NCBI RefSeq assembly: GCF_000247815.1
Contig: NW_004775939.1
Location: 186,001-250,000 of the forward strand
DNA length: 64,000 nt
Direction of reading: 5' to 3'
Source of the DNA: Ficedula albicollis
Lineage: Eukaryota > Chordata > Aves > Passeriformes > Muscicapidae
In this document: positions 1-23,200 of the stretch, piece after piece
Layout of the letters: the number at the start of each line of letters is the position of its first letter
Position numbering within the stretch: position 1 is the stretch's first letter
Program-made: the position numbers and the translations under genes
Notes under the pieces: model-generated
The model's database searches: none
The model's input: only the letters and a program-made list of their open reading frames with translations
Told to the model about the DNA's origin: nothing

Positions 1-11160
<11,160 letters not shown>

Positions 11161-11243
11161 CTGTCAAATAGTTCTCCACCAGTGACTAGTTCCAGAACAA
11201 GACTGATTTCTGTAGGGGTCTCAAATATCTCCTTCAGTTTTAT
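11161..11243 (-). CDS. CAMK4: CAMK4 exon 4 (beta-5 strand and hinge)
   Basis: This 83-bp minus-strand exon encodes IKLKEIFETPTEISLVLEL, then VTGGELFD and the first two bases of an arginine codon (human residues 102-129). LVLELVTGGELFD is the hinge linking the two kinase lobes, with the ATP-contacting segment of CaM kinases. The acceptor is a T-rich tract ending in taccag, and the donor is GACAG/gtaagt, which leaves a phase-2 end. Exon 5 should begin with the last base of arginine and continue into the IVEKGYYSERD region. I did not find it in positions 1-11160, so it is probably beyond the low end of the window. The encoded residues equal the human sequence as I recall it. Confidence 0.96.
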
Positions 11244-11771
11244 CTGGTAAAAGATAACAGAAAATATTTCCTTTTCTTATTTGTCTTCTTGCTGAGCACA
11301 TCTGAAGGTCAACAGTAGAATACAGACCACAGCTGGGAGAGTTACCTTGTTCTCTACCAACTTTTTTGCTAGCTTTTTTTCTTTTTTTGCACTTTTTTGG
11401 TTATTCTCAGACTTCAGTAACCTCTGTGAAATACAGTAGTTTAAAAGGCCGTCTGCCAATCTCTCAGAGAAACCAAAAAGTAAGACCTTTCCTACTCTCC
11501 TAGAACTGAAAACACCAACTTCCACTTTCATTTGCAGAACTTCTCACATAGTTTCTCACTGAACTCTGTAAGAACATCAATGTTTTATCCTACGAGGGAA
11601 GTATAACTCAAGAGATGTTCATTAAAAAAGCTGCTAGCATGCCAGTGAAGAGAACCCAGAGCTTTAATCCAGGTCCGTACAGATGAACCACAACAGTTTT
11701 CTCTCACAAACAGAAAGAGTATTAAAAAACAAGGAAACAAATATAGAGAAAAAGAACATGGCTAAACTTAC
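11244..11771 (-). other. CAMK4: CAMK4 intron 3 (528 bp)
   Basis: A short intron bounded by gtaagt after exon 3 and taccag before exon 4. It is AT-rich with no repeat recognised. Short minus-strand open frames that overlap it are chance. Confidence 0.93.
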
Positions 11772-11834
11772 AATGTTGGGATGTGAAAGGCGAAGAAGAA
11801 CTCCAATTTCAGTGCGGACAATTTTCTTGTCTAC
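11772..11834 (-). CDS. CAMK4: CAMK4 exon 3 (helix C and beta-4 approach)
   Basis: This 63-bp minus-strand exon encodes VDKKIVRTEIGVLLRLSHPN followed by I, equal to human residues 81-101. It covers the loop into helix C. The glutamate in RTEIGVLL is the expected helix-C partner of the ATP-binding lysine encoded in exon 2, and LSHPNI is the typical CaMK sequence leading to strand beta 4. The acceptor is a strong C/T tract ending in aaccag, and the donor is ATT/gtaagt. The exon is in phase 0 at both ends, so skipping it would keep the frame but remove helix C. It lies 17.6 kb downstream of exon 2 and 528 bp upstream of exon 4. No residue differs from the human protein as I recall it, which argues strongly for a functional gene. 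Confidence 0.96.
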
Positions 11835-14314
11835 CTGGTTAAAAGTGGGGAGGGAAAAAGAGGAAAAAAATATTTTAATGCTCAGCATAGAAACTTCTGG
11901 ATGAATCACAGGATGCTACATATGAATAGCACTTCTAGATCTCCCAGAAGAATGAGGTAATATATGGGACACACAAGTCAAACACATTGTCAAGAGAAAC
12001 TTTCTGTTAACATGAGATAGATACTATAACAGAGAAATGTCCACATCCATCAAAATGATTACAAATATACATGTGAGTCACACAAGAAGTACAATACAAA
12101 AAAGTATCTGACAAAGGTGGAAAATTCCTATTTTTACTCAAGTTCTGACCTTGTCTATTGCTTCTTATGTTTGTTGAGTTTATGCTAGGATAGGTTTCTT
12201 TCGACACGCTGTCCATCAGCTGTGCTGGAAAAGGTTTCTGCATGTAGGATGTGCTCATCAAATAGTGTAACTTACTGCTTAGAACAAAAAAGTGATGCAA
12301 AGGTCAAATACCTCCAGCTGCAGAGTATAAGGTTTAACCTCAATTTGCTTTAATTATCTCTGACAGAAGGATCTATTAATTCCAATTGTTGGTTAAACCT
12401 CTGAGAAGATTACCCATTCCCCTTTCAAACTGTAGTCTTCAACAATTCAGGCACAACTTATGTTCTTGTGGGACATCAGTCATTTCTCACAAGAAAAGCA
12501 GAGCTAGGGAGTATTCCATTCAGGAAAGAAAACTGCAGCTCTCCTGGAACTAGAATGCTTAAGCAAACAAGAATGGAAAACGTTTGTAAGCAAATTATGA
12601 ATGCCTTTATGCTTCTAAGGTAATTAATACATTTATGAGGAAACTATCTGGTTTGCAAATATCCTCCCAAACCCTAGAGAAGTCCTGTACTGATGACTCA
12701 GGGGGTTCTGAAATGAATGAGAGTCAGCAAGTCATTGTGTGGTTCAAAATTGATGACATACATGATGTCAAGCAGAACATTTTGAGAGGAACTTGAACTG
12801 CTTTTTTTTTTTAGTTTAGGCTTTTTATCAAAGGCAAGTTTTGGTTTTGGTTTTTTACATCAAATGAGAAATGAATGGCAGTCATAATATATAAACCTTT
12901 AAAGAGGACATAAAATTACCTACAAATTCTTAGTGAAGAAGACACATGGGGGGTTTTTAATTACCTGAAAGAAGAGAGCTACTTCTCCATAATTTATTTT
13001 TTTCCAGCATCAACAAAATCCAGGTATCCATTACATTCAGAACTCCTGGATAGGCAGAATTTGATTCTTCCCTTGTGTCAGTCAGGGATGACTCCAGCTT
13101 AGTAATGCCACAGTGTTCTGACACTGGTGTAAATGAGTAGAGAACTAGAGCCCTCAGGGTTTTCTTAAAACTTACTGACATTCAATCACTTGTAGTGGCT
13201 CTGCCAGGAAGCAAAATGAAGTAAGAAAAACCAAACTTGGACAAATTCAGTGCATGTAAGAAGGAGAAGAAATCAAACATTGAAGAGGAATGAAATATTC
13301 CATTACCTGAACATCTAATTGAAGGCAAATAACATGGCCAATAACAAAATCTTCATGGAGCAAAACACTTGCTCTGGGATCAAACCCAGGACCCTTTAAG
13401 CTTGTCACCAATGCATGCTTTATGAATGTTTTTTGCTTTCTACTCCAAATGCAACTAACAAATGCTTTTTCCTGCTACATAAAGACTGAGCAGAAGGTTT
13501 GAGGATAGGCTCCAGTGAACTTTTCCTAAAATGCTGCTAGCATCAGCCTGAGGTCTTGCTCAGTTTTAACATCTCCTTGACATCACTTTGGGTTACTTTA
13601 GTGAGTACAAACATGCAGCAAAGGGCTTTTAATGACTCACACAGTAATACATGTTGTGACTGCTTTCACATACTTTGCACCTCAGTCAGGATCAGAAAAA
13701 TTAATGTACAATTGTGCATGGACAGTGATATCCCCAGGAGAGCAGTTTAGACTGAAAAATTTACCTTATCCAAAAGCACTTGTACAGACTGAACAACCCA
13801 CAGTTTTTTTCCTGCAGTTTTGAAAATGTACGGAGAAGGCTGCCCAAAATCTGAAGATGACTTATTTTGGCACAAAGCAGTTACAAGTGAGAAACTATAG
13901 AGGCCTCGTCTTACCTTTCAGGTAGCAATTAATTAACTGGAAACATGGGCTAAGACTCAATTTTTGGTTTTTGGTTTCACAGATATTTACTCTCGAACTG
14001 TAGGTCAATTCCTCTGTGATCAAGTTTGTGACCTGACACACAATAGTAGACTTTCACACTTTCTCAGATGGTTGTATGAGGAAAAGGTATCTCAAAATTG
14101 AAGATGATAAGATGGAATGGCAAATACGTGACAGAGAAACACTTAGGACTGTCATGTATTTATATGTAATGGCTATTGGGATAGATTTTACTACTAAAAT
14201 GGGCATGTATAGGTGATATGAATTGTTCCAGACTACAAACAGGGACACATTTAGTCATGACATTTCATTACAGACAGCCTACTTTATCACTTTTATTTTC
14301 TTACCTTCTCCTAT
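11835..14314 (-). other. CAMK4: CAMK4 intron 2, 3' part
   Basis: AT-rich intronic sequence upstream (in gene orientation) of exon 3. No exon, RNA gene or recognisable mobile element is visible. Several T- and G/T-rich simple stretches occur near 12800-12860 and 13950-13980. Confidence 0.75.
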
Positions 14315-14426
14315 GCTAAGCACAGATAGAGTTATGCCAACACTTACCTTGTTTCAGCTCCTACCAGGACGCTAAGCACAGATAGAATTATGTCAACACT
14401 TACCTTGTTTCAGCTCCTACCAGGAA
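14315..14426. repeat. Tandem duplication, 56-bp unit
   Basis: Units start at gctaagcacag at 14315 and at 14371. They differ by a few substitutions (gagttatgcc against gaattatgtc), which argues for a real, older duplication. Each unit read on the minus strand contains ACAAG/gtaagtg, a good match to a splice donor, and tgcttag, a possible acceptor. Confidence 0.9.
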
Positions 14427-17400
14427 AAAAAAGTACCTATTTATATCAGGGCCAAACCTGGCTTATTTTTAGTTTGGGCAGGAGTATCAGCAATTCAACT
14501 ATTTATATTGAACTTTTCTACCATCATCCTATCAAATAATTTCCTGACAGAAATTATTTGCTAGGATGAGAGTCAGGTACCTCACTCTAGAGTGTATGTT
14601 GCTATAGTAACCATTTTTAAAACTCAGATAATTTAATCAATATATGCCATTACCACAAATGTTTGGGCAAATTAAGTATGTTGGGCTAGATCAAATACAG
14701 TGGTATTTGATTTGTGTGTATGTGATAACTGATCAAAATGAGGTAGCACAACTCCTTATTTTGTCTCCTTCTCTTTGGACGCAATTCAAATAGGCAGTAC
14801 AGTGCTTGAAAACTCTATGAGCTTTCCTTAAATTAGCATTACTCACAGGAGCATCAGTGAGATATGTGTGAGTATATTACAACGAAGAACAATGGGATCA
14901 GCAGAACTGGTCTGTTTGTGAAGTGAAAAAAACAATCAAATGTTAACTTTCAGAGGTTTCACAGTTCTCTACTTTAGCAATTATCCTTCTATCCTTTATT
15001 CTTCGCTTATAATCTATGCTAAATGGACTAGAGTTTGCTTTTGGTCAAATATTTCATCAGTATAACTTGATTTCTACTTAAATGATTACTTTATTATGTG
15101 TGAAAAACATTACCTCTGTGCCAGGTCATATAAATACCTAGTTGGGGGATTTTAATGCTGGTGCAATTTTACTGAGCCATATTTTCTGTATTTGCTACCT
15201 TTAAATTAAGAGGCATTTGCTGTGATAGGCCTGCAGAGCAATAACCTGCTGTGGAACACCCATGTCAATTAGGGAAGTAATTTGACAGGTAAACCGAAGT
15301 TATTTATCATCCCTTCATTGCTGACCCTGGTTGAAGATTTCACTGTCATAGGCCAAAAAAACCCAAAAAAAGTTGTTAGATGGCCTGTGATTATTAAAAC
15401 CCACATGTTCCCACAGATTACCTGTGGAGACACATGGAATGCTGAAAGGCAGAAAATGTGCAAGAACTGCTTGTAGGTACTATACAGCCACTGCCTAGTG
15501 CTGTGGCCTCCAGTGCTCCTTAGTAAACTCTAGCAAGCAAACCAGGAGCTGTGATTGTACCACAGATAAGCACCTGCATGCTGGCTTTAATCTAGCCAAA
15601 TAAAGTACCTGCAGCAGCAAAAATCTAAAAGCCTGAACTTGGGAGCAAGAGGCAATCTAGGAATGCTGCTCCCTTAATTTATAATAAAGCATTTACATTA
15701 AAAGGGTGATCATTCCTGGATTATTCCTAGTATTTGTTTCCCTTATTATTTCACTTCAGTAGAATTAGTATTTATCTCTTTTACAGCTATGTGTCTGCAA
15801 TTACCCTGTCTTTGAATTTTCATACTGGTCATACAGAAAATGAGCACTAGGTTTATATTCAGTGCATTTCTTATTTTTGAATTTCATATTATTTTGACAA
15901 GAGAAAGGAATGGAAAATTCCTTAATGAAAGCTGAGATTCTTCTGTGTTTCCATGCCCCAAGATGGTGAGGTGGAGTAATGCTAAAAACCACTGAGATGT
16001 AAAAGTGTTGTTTCTGTGTGAATTAAATGAAACAAGATAAAATGAACCACTACTTTACCCAGATTAATCCAGCTTCTGCTTTGCAATATAGTAAAAACAG
16101 TAAATACAGTAAAAACACAGATATTCTCTTTACCCTCAAACTTAGTAGAGAGCAAAAGGTAGAGCACATTCCTCATCCTGCAGTCTCTGCTGTTCTCCTT
16201 CCCCTGGGCACTGTGGAGGCAAAGGGGCACATTTGCCCAGGTGTGACCACTGTGCGGGTTGGGTGATAACACTATGCCCAGGCAGTGGGTATGAAGAAAC
16301 CAATGCAACACATCTCTTGAGGAGCTCCACAGCACTGCCCACCTCAGGGAGCCTGTTCACACCAGCTCTGTGCAACTCCTCAATTAATATCCCATGTCTT
16401 GACTCACATGAATGCTTCTAATATGAGCAATGAATTCCTTATTGCCAGCAGGTCAGGCTCTGACTATGTGCTTCTCTGCACTTACAGGGATCACGGTACA
16501 AGGCTTTATTAGCTTCACACTACACTATTAAAAGTCTTCCAAGAAATAAGGTTTTATTTGCTCATACAGTAACTGTTCTGAAGCCTAAACCTTTCTTCAT
16601 TTTATGGTATCAGCTGCTAATTACCATTTATAATTTTGCCGTTGGTTTGGCTTCTCACAGTTAAGCTGAAATATTAAAACCTGTACATAGACTACACACA
16701 AGCAGATCTGTCAGTTCCCTGATAGTCAAAAGGGTCTGTTCCCAGCTGTCACAACTAAACACAGGAGTGATGGGTTATCCAGGCTCTCTTGAGAGGTTTG
16801 AAGAAAAAAGAAATATGCTTGAATTTAGAGACTGAATTTAAATAAATTTTCACAAGAGAAGGTTCAAAGAAGATATTTTCTATGCAGTTTAGGGTCTTGC
16901 TTTTCAATTTCAAAATGTCCTGAATTACAGGAATTCCAGTTTATGCCCAGTTTATACATAAAATATCTTCTTACAATGTCTTTCAGTCAAGACTTTGAGG
17001 ATAAAACACTTTAAAGAAGACTTCTGAATGTGTTTTTATATCTTGATAAAGATGGATAGTATTGAAATCATCTAATCTCATATATGTATCAATGCAAGAT
17101 ACAGATTTCAGTCATCAGCATAAGTGATTAAGAATCATGGAGGTTACAAAAAAGTGCTATGCCAGAAACATCCCAGGACAAATGAAAATAGAGACTTATA
17201 TTATATGAGACTCAGCCCCCTTCTCTGAATTACTCTGATGTAATTCAGTAATCAGCATGGCAGTGGACATGGCAGTAGGTAAAAGCAGAATTTTAAAAAG
17301 CTGACCCTTCTGAATGAAAGGACACATCATTGTTCCAATTAGGACATTTATTTAACAGATGCTTCAGATGATTTGATCCATTTAATGACCTTTTTTGAAT

Positions 17401-17726
17401 GAAAATAGCAGTTTCTCAAGTAAAGAATTCCTCCTATATTTTAGTGGCTGTTCTTGGTGGGACATTGCTTGACCTAAGCAAGGTCTGCAACTCTGTCTTT
17501 GAACCTTTGAACTCCTAATGGACTAATATTATCTTAAAAAAAAACTGTTTGAAATAACCTTTTTGTATTTTAAGCTGGCCAGACTATTCTGGCTCTGTCT
17601 GCACTCAAGCAGATAGACACATGGACTCCCTGAAGAGCACAATAAACAACTCAATAAAGCACAACAGCAACTGCACAGCCCTGTCGTATCTTCCCTAAAC
17701 TTAGCCTGGAGTTTTCCCTGTGCAGG
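14427..17726 (-). other. CAMK4: CAMK4 intron 2, middle part
   Basis: Non-coding, AT-rich. Short open frames around 16030-16420 lie in a mildly GC-richer patch and overlap on both strands, and none resembles a known protein. No recognised repeat precedes the LTR at 17727. Confidence 0.7.
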
Positions 17727-18286
17727 TGTGCTGGTTTGGCTGGGATAAAGTTTATTTTCTTCACAGTGGCTAGCATAGGGTTGGGCTTCAATTGGTGCTA
17801 GAAACAGTATGGATAATTCAGGGATAGTTTTATTATTGCTGAGCAGGGCTCACAAAGCCTTTTCTGCTTCTCATTCCAACATACCAGGGTGCAGGCTGGG
17901 GATGCACAAGAAATTGGGAGAGGACAGAGCCATGACAGGTGACCCCAGAAGACCAAAGGGATGCTCTAGACTGTGTGGAATCATGCAAAGGACATAAATC
18001 TGGGGGATCAGAAGTAAATGGGTGGGGGGATAATTCAGAGTCTTTCCAAATCACTGTTCTGTAAGATGGAGCCTTGTTTTCCTAGAGGTGGCTAACTAAA
18101 CAACACAGTGAATGAATTCCTTACTTTGCTTATGTGCACAGCTTTTACTTTGCCTATTTAACTGTCTGTATCTCAATCCATGAGTGCTCTCACTTCCACT
18201 CTTCTGATTTTCTCCCCATGCTGCTGGGGATGAGAGCGTGAGCAGCTCCATGGGGCTTAGTAGCCAGCTGGGGTTAAACAACAACA
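17727..18286 (+). mobile_element. Solo LTR, avian ERVL-like family
   Basis: It begins with TGTGCTGGTTTGGCTGGGAT and ends GGGGTTAAACAACAACA, the ends I recognise from a very common avian endogenous-retrovirus LTR. Internal marks of that family are present in order: a ttttcttcacag block, ttattgctgagcag, gatgcacaagaaattggga, gtgaatgaattccttac, and cctatttaactgtctgtatc. CAGG lies directly before the start and directly after the end, compatible with a 4-5 bp target duplication. No internal retroviral sequence adjoins it, so it is a solo LTR. It is inserted in CAMK4 intron 2, antisense to the gene. Confidence 0.85.
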
Positions 18287-18413
18287 CAGGTTACTGAGGA
18301 TTTTTACTTTTACGCTACACAAGTAATTTTGTATTATTAGTGGGGTTAAACAACAGCACAGGTTACTGAGGATTTTTATTTTTACGCTACACAAGTAATT
18401 TTGTATTATTAAT
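18270..18413. repeat. 72-bp tandem duplication across the LTR end
   Basis: The unit ggggttaaacaacaacacag to gtattatta occurs at 18270-18341 and 18342-18413 with about two substitutions. It contains the last 17 bases of the ERVL-like LTR plus 3' flank, so it formed after the insertion. Confidence 0.92.
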
Positions 18414-18738
18414 GAATAAGAAAAAAAAAAAAGACTATTCATTATTAGAGCAATTATTTTCTGCATACATATCCATACTTCAAATTTGCAACTGTAGTCC
18501 TTCAAGTGATGCATATTCCTCAGCCTAAACACATCTGCATGGGAATACTGCTGGTTACATCAATGTGCTTGCATTTGTCCTGTCAGGTGATTAAAAGTCT
18601 GGTGGCTGTTGGCTGCAAATACCTGGGTTTGTGGAAGCTGAAAGAGGCTGGTCTGTCTACATGAGATAGGACTGTTAATCTGTTAAGAGTAAATTGTTCC
18701 ATCAAAGAAGCAACACTACTGTTTCTGAGAAAAAGCAC

Positions 18739-19235
18739 AGTACATTTGCAGGGAAACCATCAGGTTAATACGGAAAATTTGTGTGACTGTATAAACTTCA
18801 GCACAATAAATCACACCCTGACATATCATATAAACAGACCCATGTTAAAATGCATCTTAGAATACATGGTTTCAGTAGTAAAGGCGACCAAATGCAAGTA
18901 ACATTCCCCAAGGACATAAACCACTGTGAATAGGTTCTGCTAGTCAGCCACATTAACTTGGTGGCATCACCCATAAACCACTGTGAATAGGTTCTGCTAG
19001 TAGTACATTTGCAGGGAAACCATCAGGTTAATACGGAAAATTTGTGTGACTGTATAAACTTCAGCACAATAAATCACACCCTGACATATCATATAAACAG
19101 ACCCATGTTAAAATGCATCTTAGAATACATGGTTTCAGTAGTAAAGGCGACCAAATGCAAGTAACATTCCCCAAGGACACATAAACCACTGTGAATAGGT
19201 TCTGCTAGTCAGCCACATTAACTTGGTGGCATCAC
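18739..19235. repeat. 263-bp-period tandem duplication with a triplicated 28-mer
   Basis: The segment starting agtacatttgcaggg at 18739 recurs at 19002 and runs to about 19235. The only difference I see is a 2-bp insertion (gacata against gacacata). A shorter piece, ataaaccactgtgaatagg through ctgctag, occurs three times: about 18915, 18972 and 19182. The middle copy bridges the two large units. Confidence 0.92.
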
Positions 19236-20173
19236 CACATGGTGAAAGGATGGGTTCAGAGTCACAGCTTGCACAACACTGGTCATTTGCAACAACATAT
19301 TGTATGTGACAGTACAAAACAAGTTATATGTTCATTAGAATAAGCCTCATTATAGGCTATGGTCTAACTATATGACTAATTTGGTTGTTATTTCTTTCTC
19401 TGTCTCATTAATACACAGATTTCTGCAAATATGTTAGATAATGGTTGAGCAGTTTATGCAAACAAATTTAAGCCTATTAGGTATTCATGAATTGCTCACT
19501 TCAGCTATTCACTATTTATAGTGTGTTACTACCATTGTTAATGTTCCCAAAGCTGGGTAGAGGAGGACACTTTTAAGCTGCAAGAACAATGTGTAAATCA
19601 AAGGTAAGCACTTCTTTTGTTTTTATCAAAATAGATGCATTTATGATTCTATTTATAAATTTGTACTTGTCATCTTTTTGTATACTCTTGCTTTTCACCT
19701 ATAACTGTTAAAAATCCAAAAATCTTCTGTCTTCTCAGTGAACATTTATTAATCCAGCTCTTATTCTGGGCGATGCATCCAGCATTAAAGATCTTGGAAT
19801 CACAGTCACACCATCCCTCTGAATAAACTAATTGCCACATAAAAATTAGAAATTGAGAGCTACTAGGCGATAGGACGTTTCCTGTCGTGATGCACAATAT
19901 TTTGTCTGAAAATCACTCAGAATTCTCAGGAGCCCTCAGCTGCATGATAAAGATCTGAAATACATTATATCTGCTTATATCATTAGCCAACTTCCATGCT
20001 TCCTGCCAGTTAAGAAATTTCACATGGATAATAAGCTGGTGGAGCCATCCTTTTCTCAATTCAACTTGTATGAGTTCATTGTTACCCAATGAGGGTTTGG
20101 TGCATCAAGGCTACCATTAATACTATAATCTCAATCACAGATATAAAATAATTCCATGTGATCAATGAAGCAG
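19236..20173 (-). other. CAMK4: CAMK4 intron 2, unique sequence
   Basis: AT-rich and without repeats. The stretch 19420-19530 has an octamer-like tatgcaaac and balanced composition, of the kind seen in conserved non-coding elements, but conservation cannot be judged from this window. Confidence 0.6.
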
Positions 20174-20240
20174 CTCTCTCTGGGCTGGAGTTAATTTTCT
20201 CCATAATAACCTGTGTGGGGCTACATGCTGCACTGCTGCA
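20174..20240 (+). mobile_element. Probable LTR 5' fragment, ERVL-like
   Basis: The block ggctggagttaattttctcc followed by ataataacctgtgtggggct resembles the 5' part of the LTR family at 17727 and its avian relatives (ggctgggat..ttattttcttcacag). Only about 65 bp is recognisable, so this is a weak call. Confidence 0.4.
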
Positions 20241-23200
20241 TCTAGAAGCAGTTACACAAATGACAGGTAGGGAAGGCTTTGTTGTGGTGTTGATGCTCAA
20301 AATATTTCAGGTAGGATAAAAGCATGACAATGTCAGGGCCAACTTAGGTCATGGCCATTTCCTCTTCTGAACCATCCTGAATCTCTTAGCCTGCTGCTCA
20401 AATGACCCCTCTGCTAGGAGACTTGCAATGCCTGGATTCCAGTCCATTCTCCTGCTAGGTCAGTCCCAAACACTGATAACAAGGAGTCCTGAAGCAATTT
20501 CTGTGTTGCTTAATCCAGAACCTGTAATTCTACACTTGCAGCACTCATACACATGGACCCCAAAAACTGCTTTGGATTTACCGGTTATATACCTTCTAAT
20601 CTGAATAACTAAAATAACCAGTGGAGGGTCAAAGGAAAACAGGGACGAATCCCTTGCAGAAGATTTTCAGGGACTGAAAATGAGAAGTATTTTCTTTAAT
20701 TGGAAGATGATACAAAGAAGCATGTAGAAATGATGTTATGGTTAAGAAAGTTAGGCAGACGTGAAAGCAAGCCTTTGTAACTAATCTAGAGAGTTTGCTT
20801 CTTAGATTAAAAACCACAAGCTGAGATTTTCTTGTTAGCAGTACTTGTCAACAATTAACAGTATAATTTACAGGACTGCTTTTCTTCCAACATCTCTCCA
20901 ATCCCAGTGGAGGGTGTCTCAGCTATATTAATGGCAGCATGTTAACTTGCCTCCTCTGCCAGGAACTATGAGTTGTGCTGGGAAAAAAAGGACAAGTGAC
21001 TGAGCAGGCTGAGAGCAGAAGGAATATGCAGTGGCTTCCCTCCCAAGCAGGTCACCCATGAATTCAGAGCACAAAGAGCTGCAGGGTGCCTCTCATATTT
21101 GATCCTGTGTTCCCTGATGCTTCATACAGTTTAAGAGTAAATGGAGGGATGCTGAAAGGTGACAATTCTAAGCTACGAGAACCTGAACAAGAAGAGGTGA
21201 ATATTTGAATTTCAGGAAACTTTGTGTCTCCCTTTATAGCCAGTGAAGTGACATGCAGATTTGGCAAATTCCGCAGTACTTGACCTAAAACCTACCTCTG
21301 GTGCCTATTGTGAGATTTGGGTGCAATTTTGGTATTTAAGAAAGAAAATAAGAAAAACAAACAAAAAAAAGAAAACCAAAACTGCAATCCCAACTGAAGA
21401 CCCCATAGGTATGGAGATGAGAAGACAGATTTTACCTGTGAAGTAAAGAATGCAGGGGGTAGTGGTTGGTGTGCTATGAACTGTGGTACCAACTGCCTGG
21501 ATTCAAACACTTTACAGCTCTAGCTCCTATGGTTCTCATCCATAAAACATGGAAATGCTGATGCATGTTCTCACTGTGGTGTTGCAGCTGTAACACAGTA
21601 ACAGCCCAAAAAGAATAACTGAAATGAGTTACAATGGTGAAATGAATTATTTTCCTGGGCTTCTGATTAACAGATTTATGGCTTCTTATTTCTGGGAATT
21701 AGGGATTTCATCTTGAGGAATTATGACTTTTCTCACAAATTCTTGAAAGCCATATCATGGAGTTATTTTGATTTGTATTTTCTTGTACTTTTACATTCAA
21801 ATCCTGTATCTACTCTGTTTACTACTCAATCCAGAAGCCTACAATTATTATCATGCTATTTCTTCTTGTAACACTATTCTTTTATCACTGTACAAAGAGA
21901 TGAAACCTATACGAGTGTTATGTATTTTGCAGACAAAAATCTAAATTTCTGGAGGTTGATATTTGTGAGAGTGCTGCTTAGAAGCCCTCACAAGTTAACA
22001 CATCATGTAATAGTTGCAATTCTAACAAAAATTTGGAATCAGAATTGTCTCCAACAAATTGTAAAAGAAAGTGACTTGGATATCACAGGACTGAAATACA
22101 ACATAATCATCTTATTAATGCTATTTCCTGTTACTTATGGAAATTCTTCCAGCTCTTATCAACTGTATTGAAGATATGCCCAGGTGGAGATTGAAATATG
22201 TGGTTAAATAGATGCAAAGTGTAAAGGAATAGCTTGCTGGAAATTAACAGTAGTATTTGAAGACAGCCTAAAATGAAGGGGGAAGAATAACAATGGAAGT
22301 GGGATGGGTTTTTACATTTGTATGAAAACAAGTTATTAGTTATTTTTATTTATTCAGAGTTTGGGTTTAGCTGATTATTGTTGTTTGAGGTGGGGGATGG
22401 GTCTTTTGGGGTTGTTTTGTTAGGAGATTTTTCCTAAAGAAAGCCCTTTTTTAGTGACTTGATTAGAGAACAAGTTTGGTTTAACAAAAATCAGTCATGA
22501 GCCTCACTCACACACATCAGTGCTGCACCTGTCAACTGTCAGAATATTTGCCTTAGAAATTTGTTTTGAACTTTAATTCTAGTCTTGAGAGATCCTGTGG
22601 TCAGGTCATGTATCTCAAGGAAATCAGACAGAGGTGTTGCCTTCCTGATTTCTCAAAGAAGCTTATGTAACAGAGTGCTCAGATTGTGCTGCTTATACAG
22701 CTGCTGTGCTGATTTTCACCTTTGCTTTTCCATTCCTCCCTACATGTGGTTGGTCTTTCTCCTGAAAGACATAAATAAATGAAGACCACCTCAGCCAAAG
22801 AGTATATATTTTATCTGGAAATAAGCCAGTTTGTCAAGTAAGAGCATGCTGATTTACAGAATCCTTACTATAATAGATTCTCTCTTCTACATATCTCAGT
22901 TAGATTTGCCTCTCCTAGGGGCTACGGAGAACTCAGCTTCAGAATAATAAGCACAGGATGACACATTTTAAGTCATAAAATGTTCATGATTTATTCCAAC
23001 ACCTGAACTGCCAGCACTGGAGAAAGCACTACCATTTCTTATCTTCTGCCCTCTTCATATTTTAGTGCATACAGACAGCTTTCCTTTACTTCATTACTCT
23101 AGAGCTTAGAATTTCTCTCACCCCAGAAGCAGCTGTACACATCGAAAACAAAACCTTCCTTAAACGCAGAGGAGGAACACTTTCAGAGATCCCCAGCACC

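Noticed and set aside
18739..19235. Repeats with spacers that might suggest a CRISPR array.
   Set aside because: There are only two or three copies of unequal length, in vertebrate intron DNA, without regular spacers.
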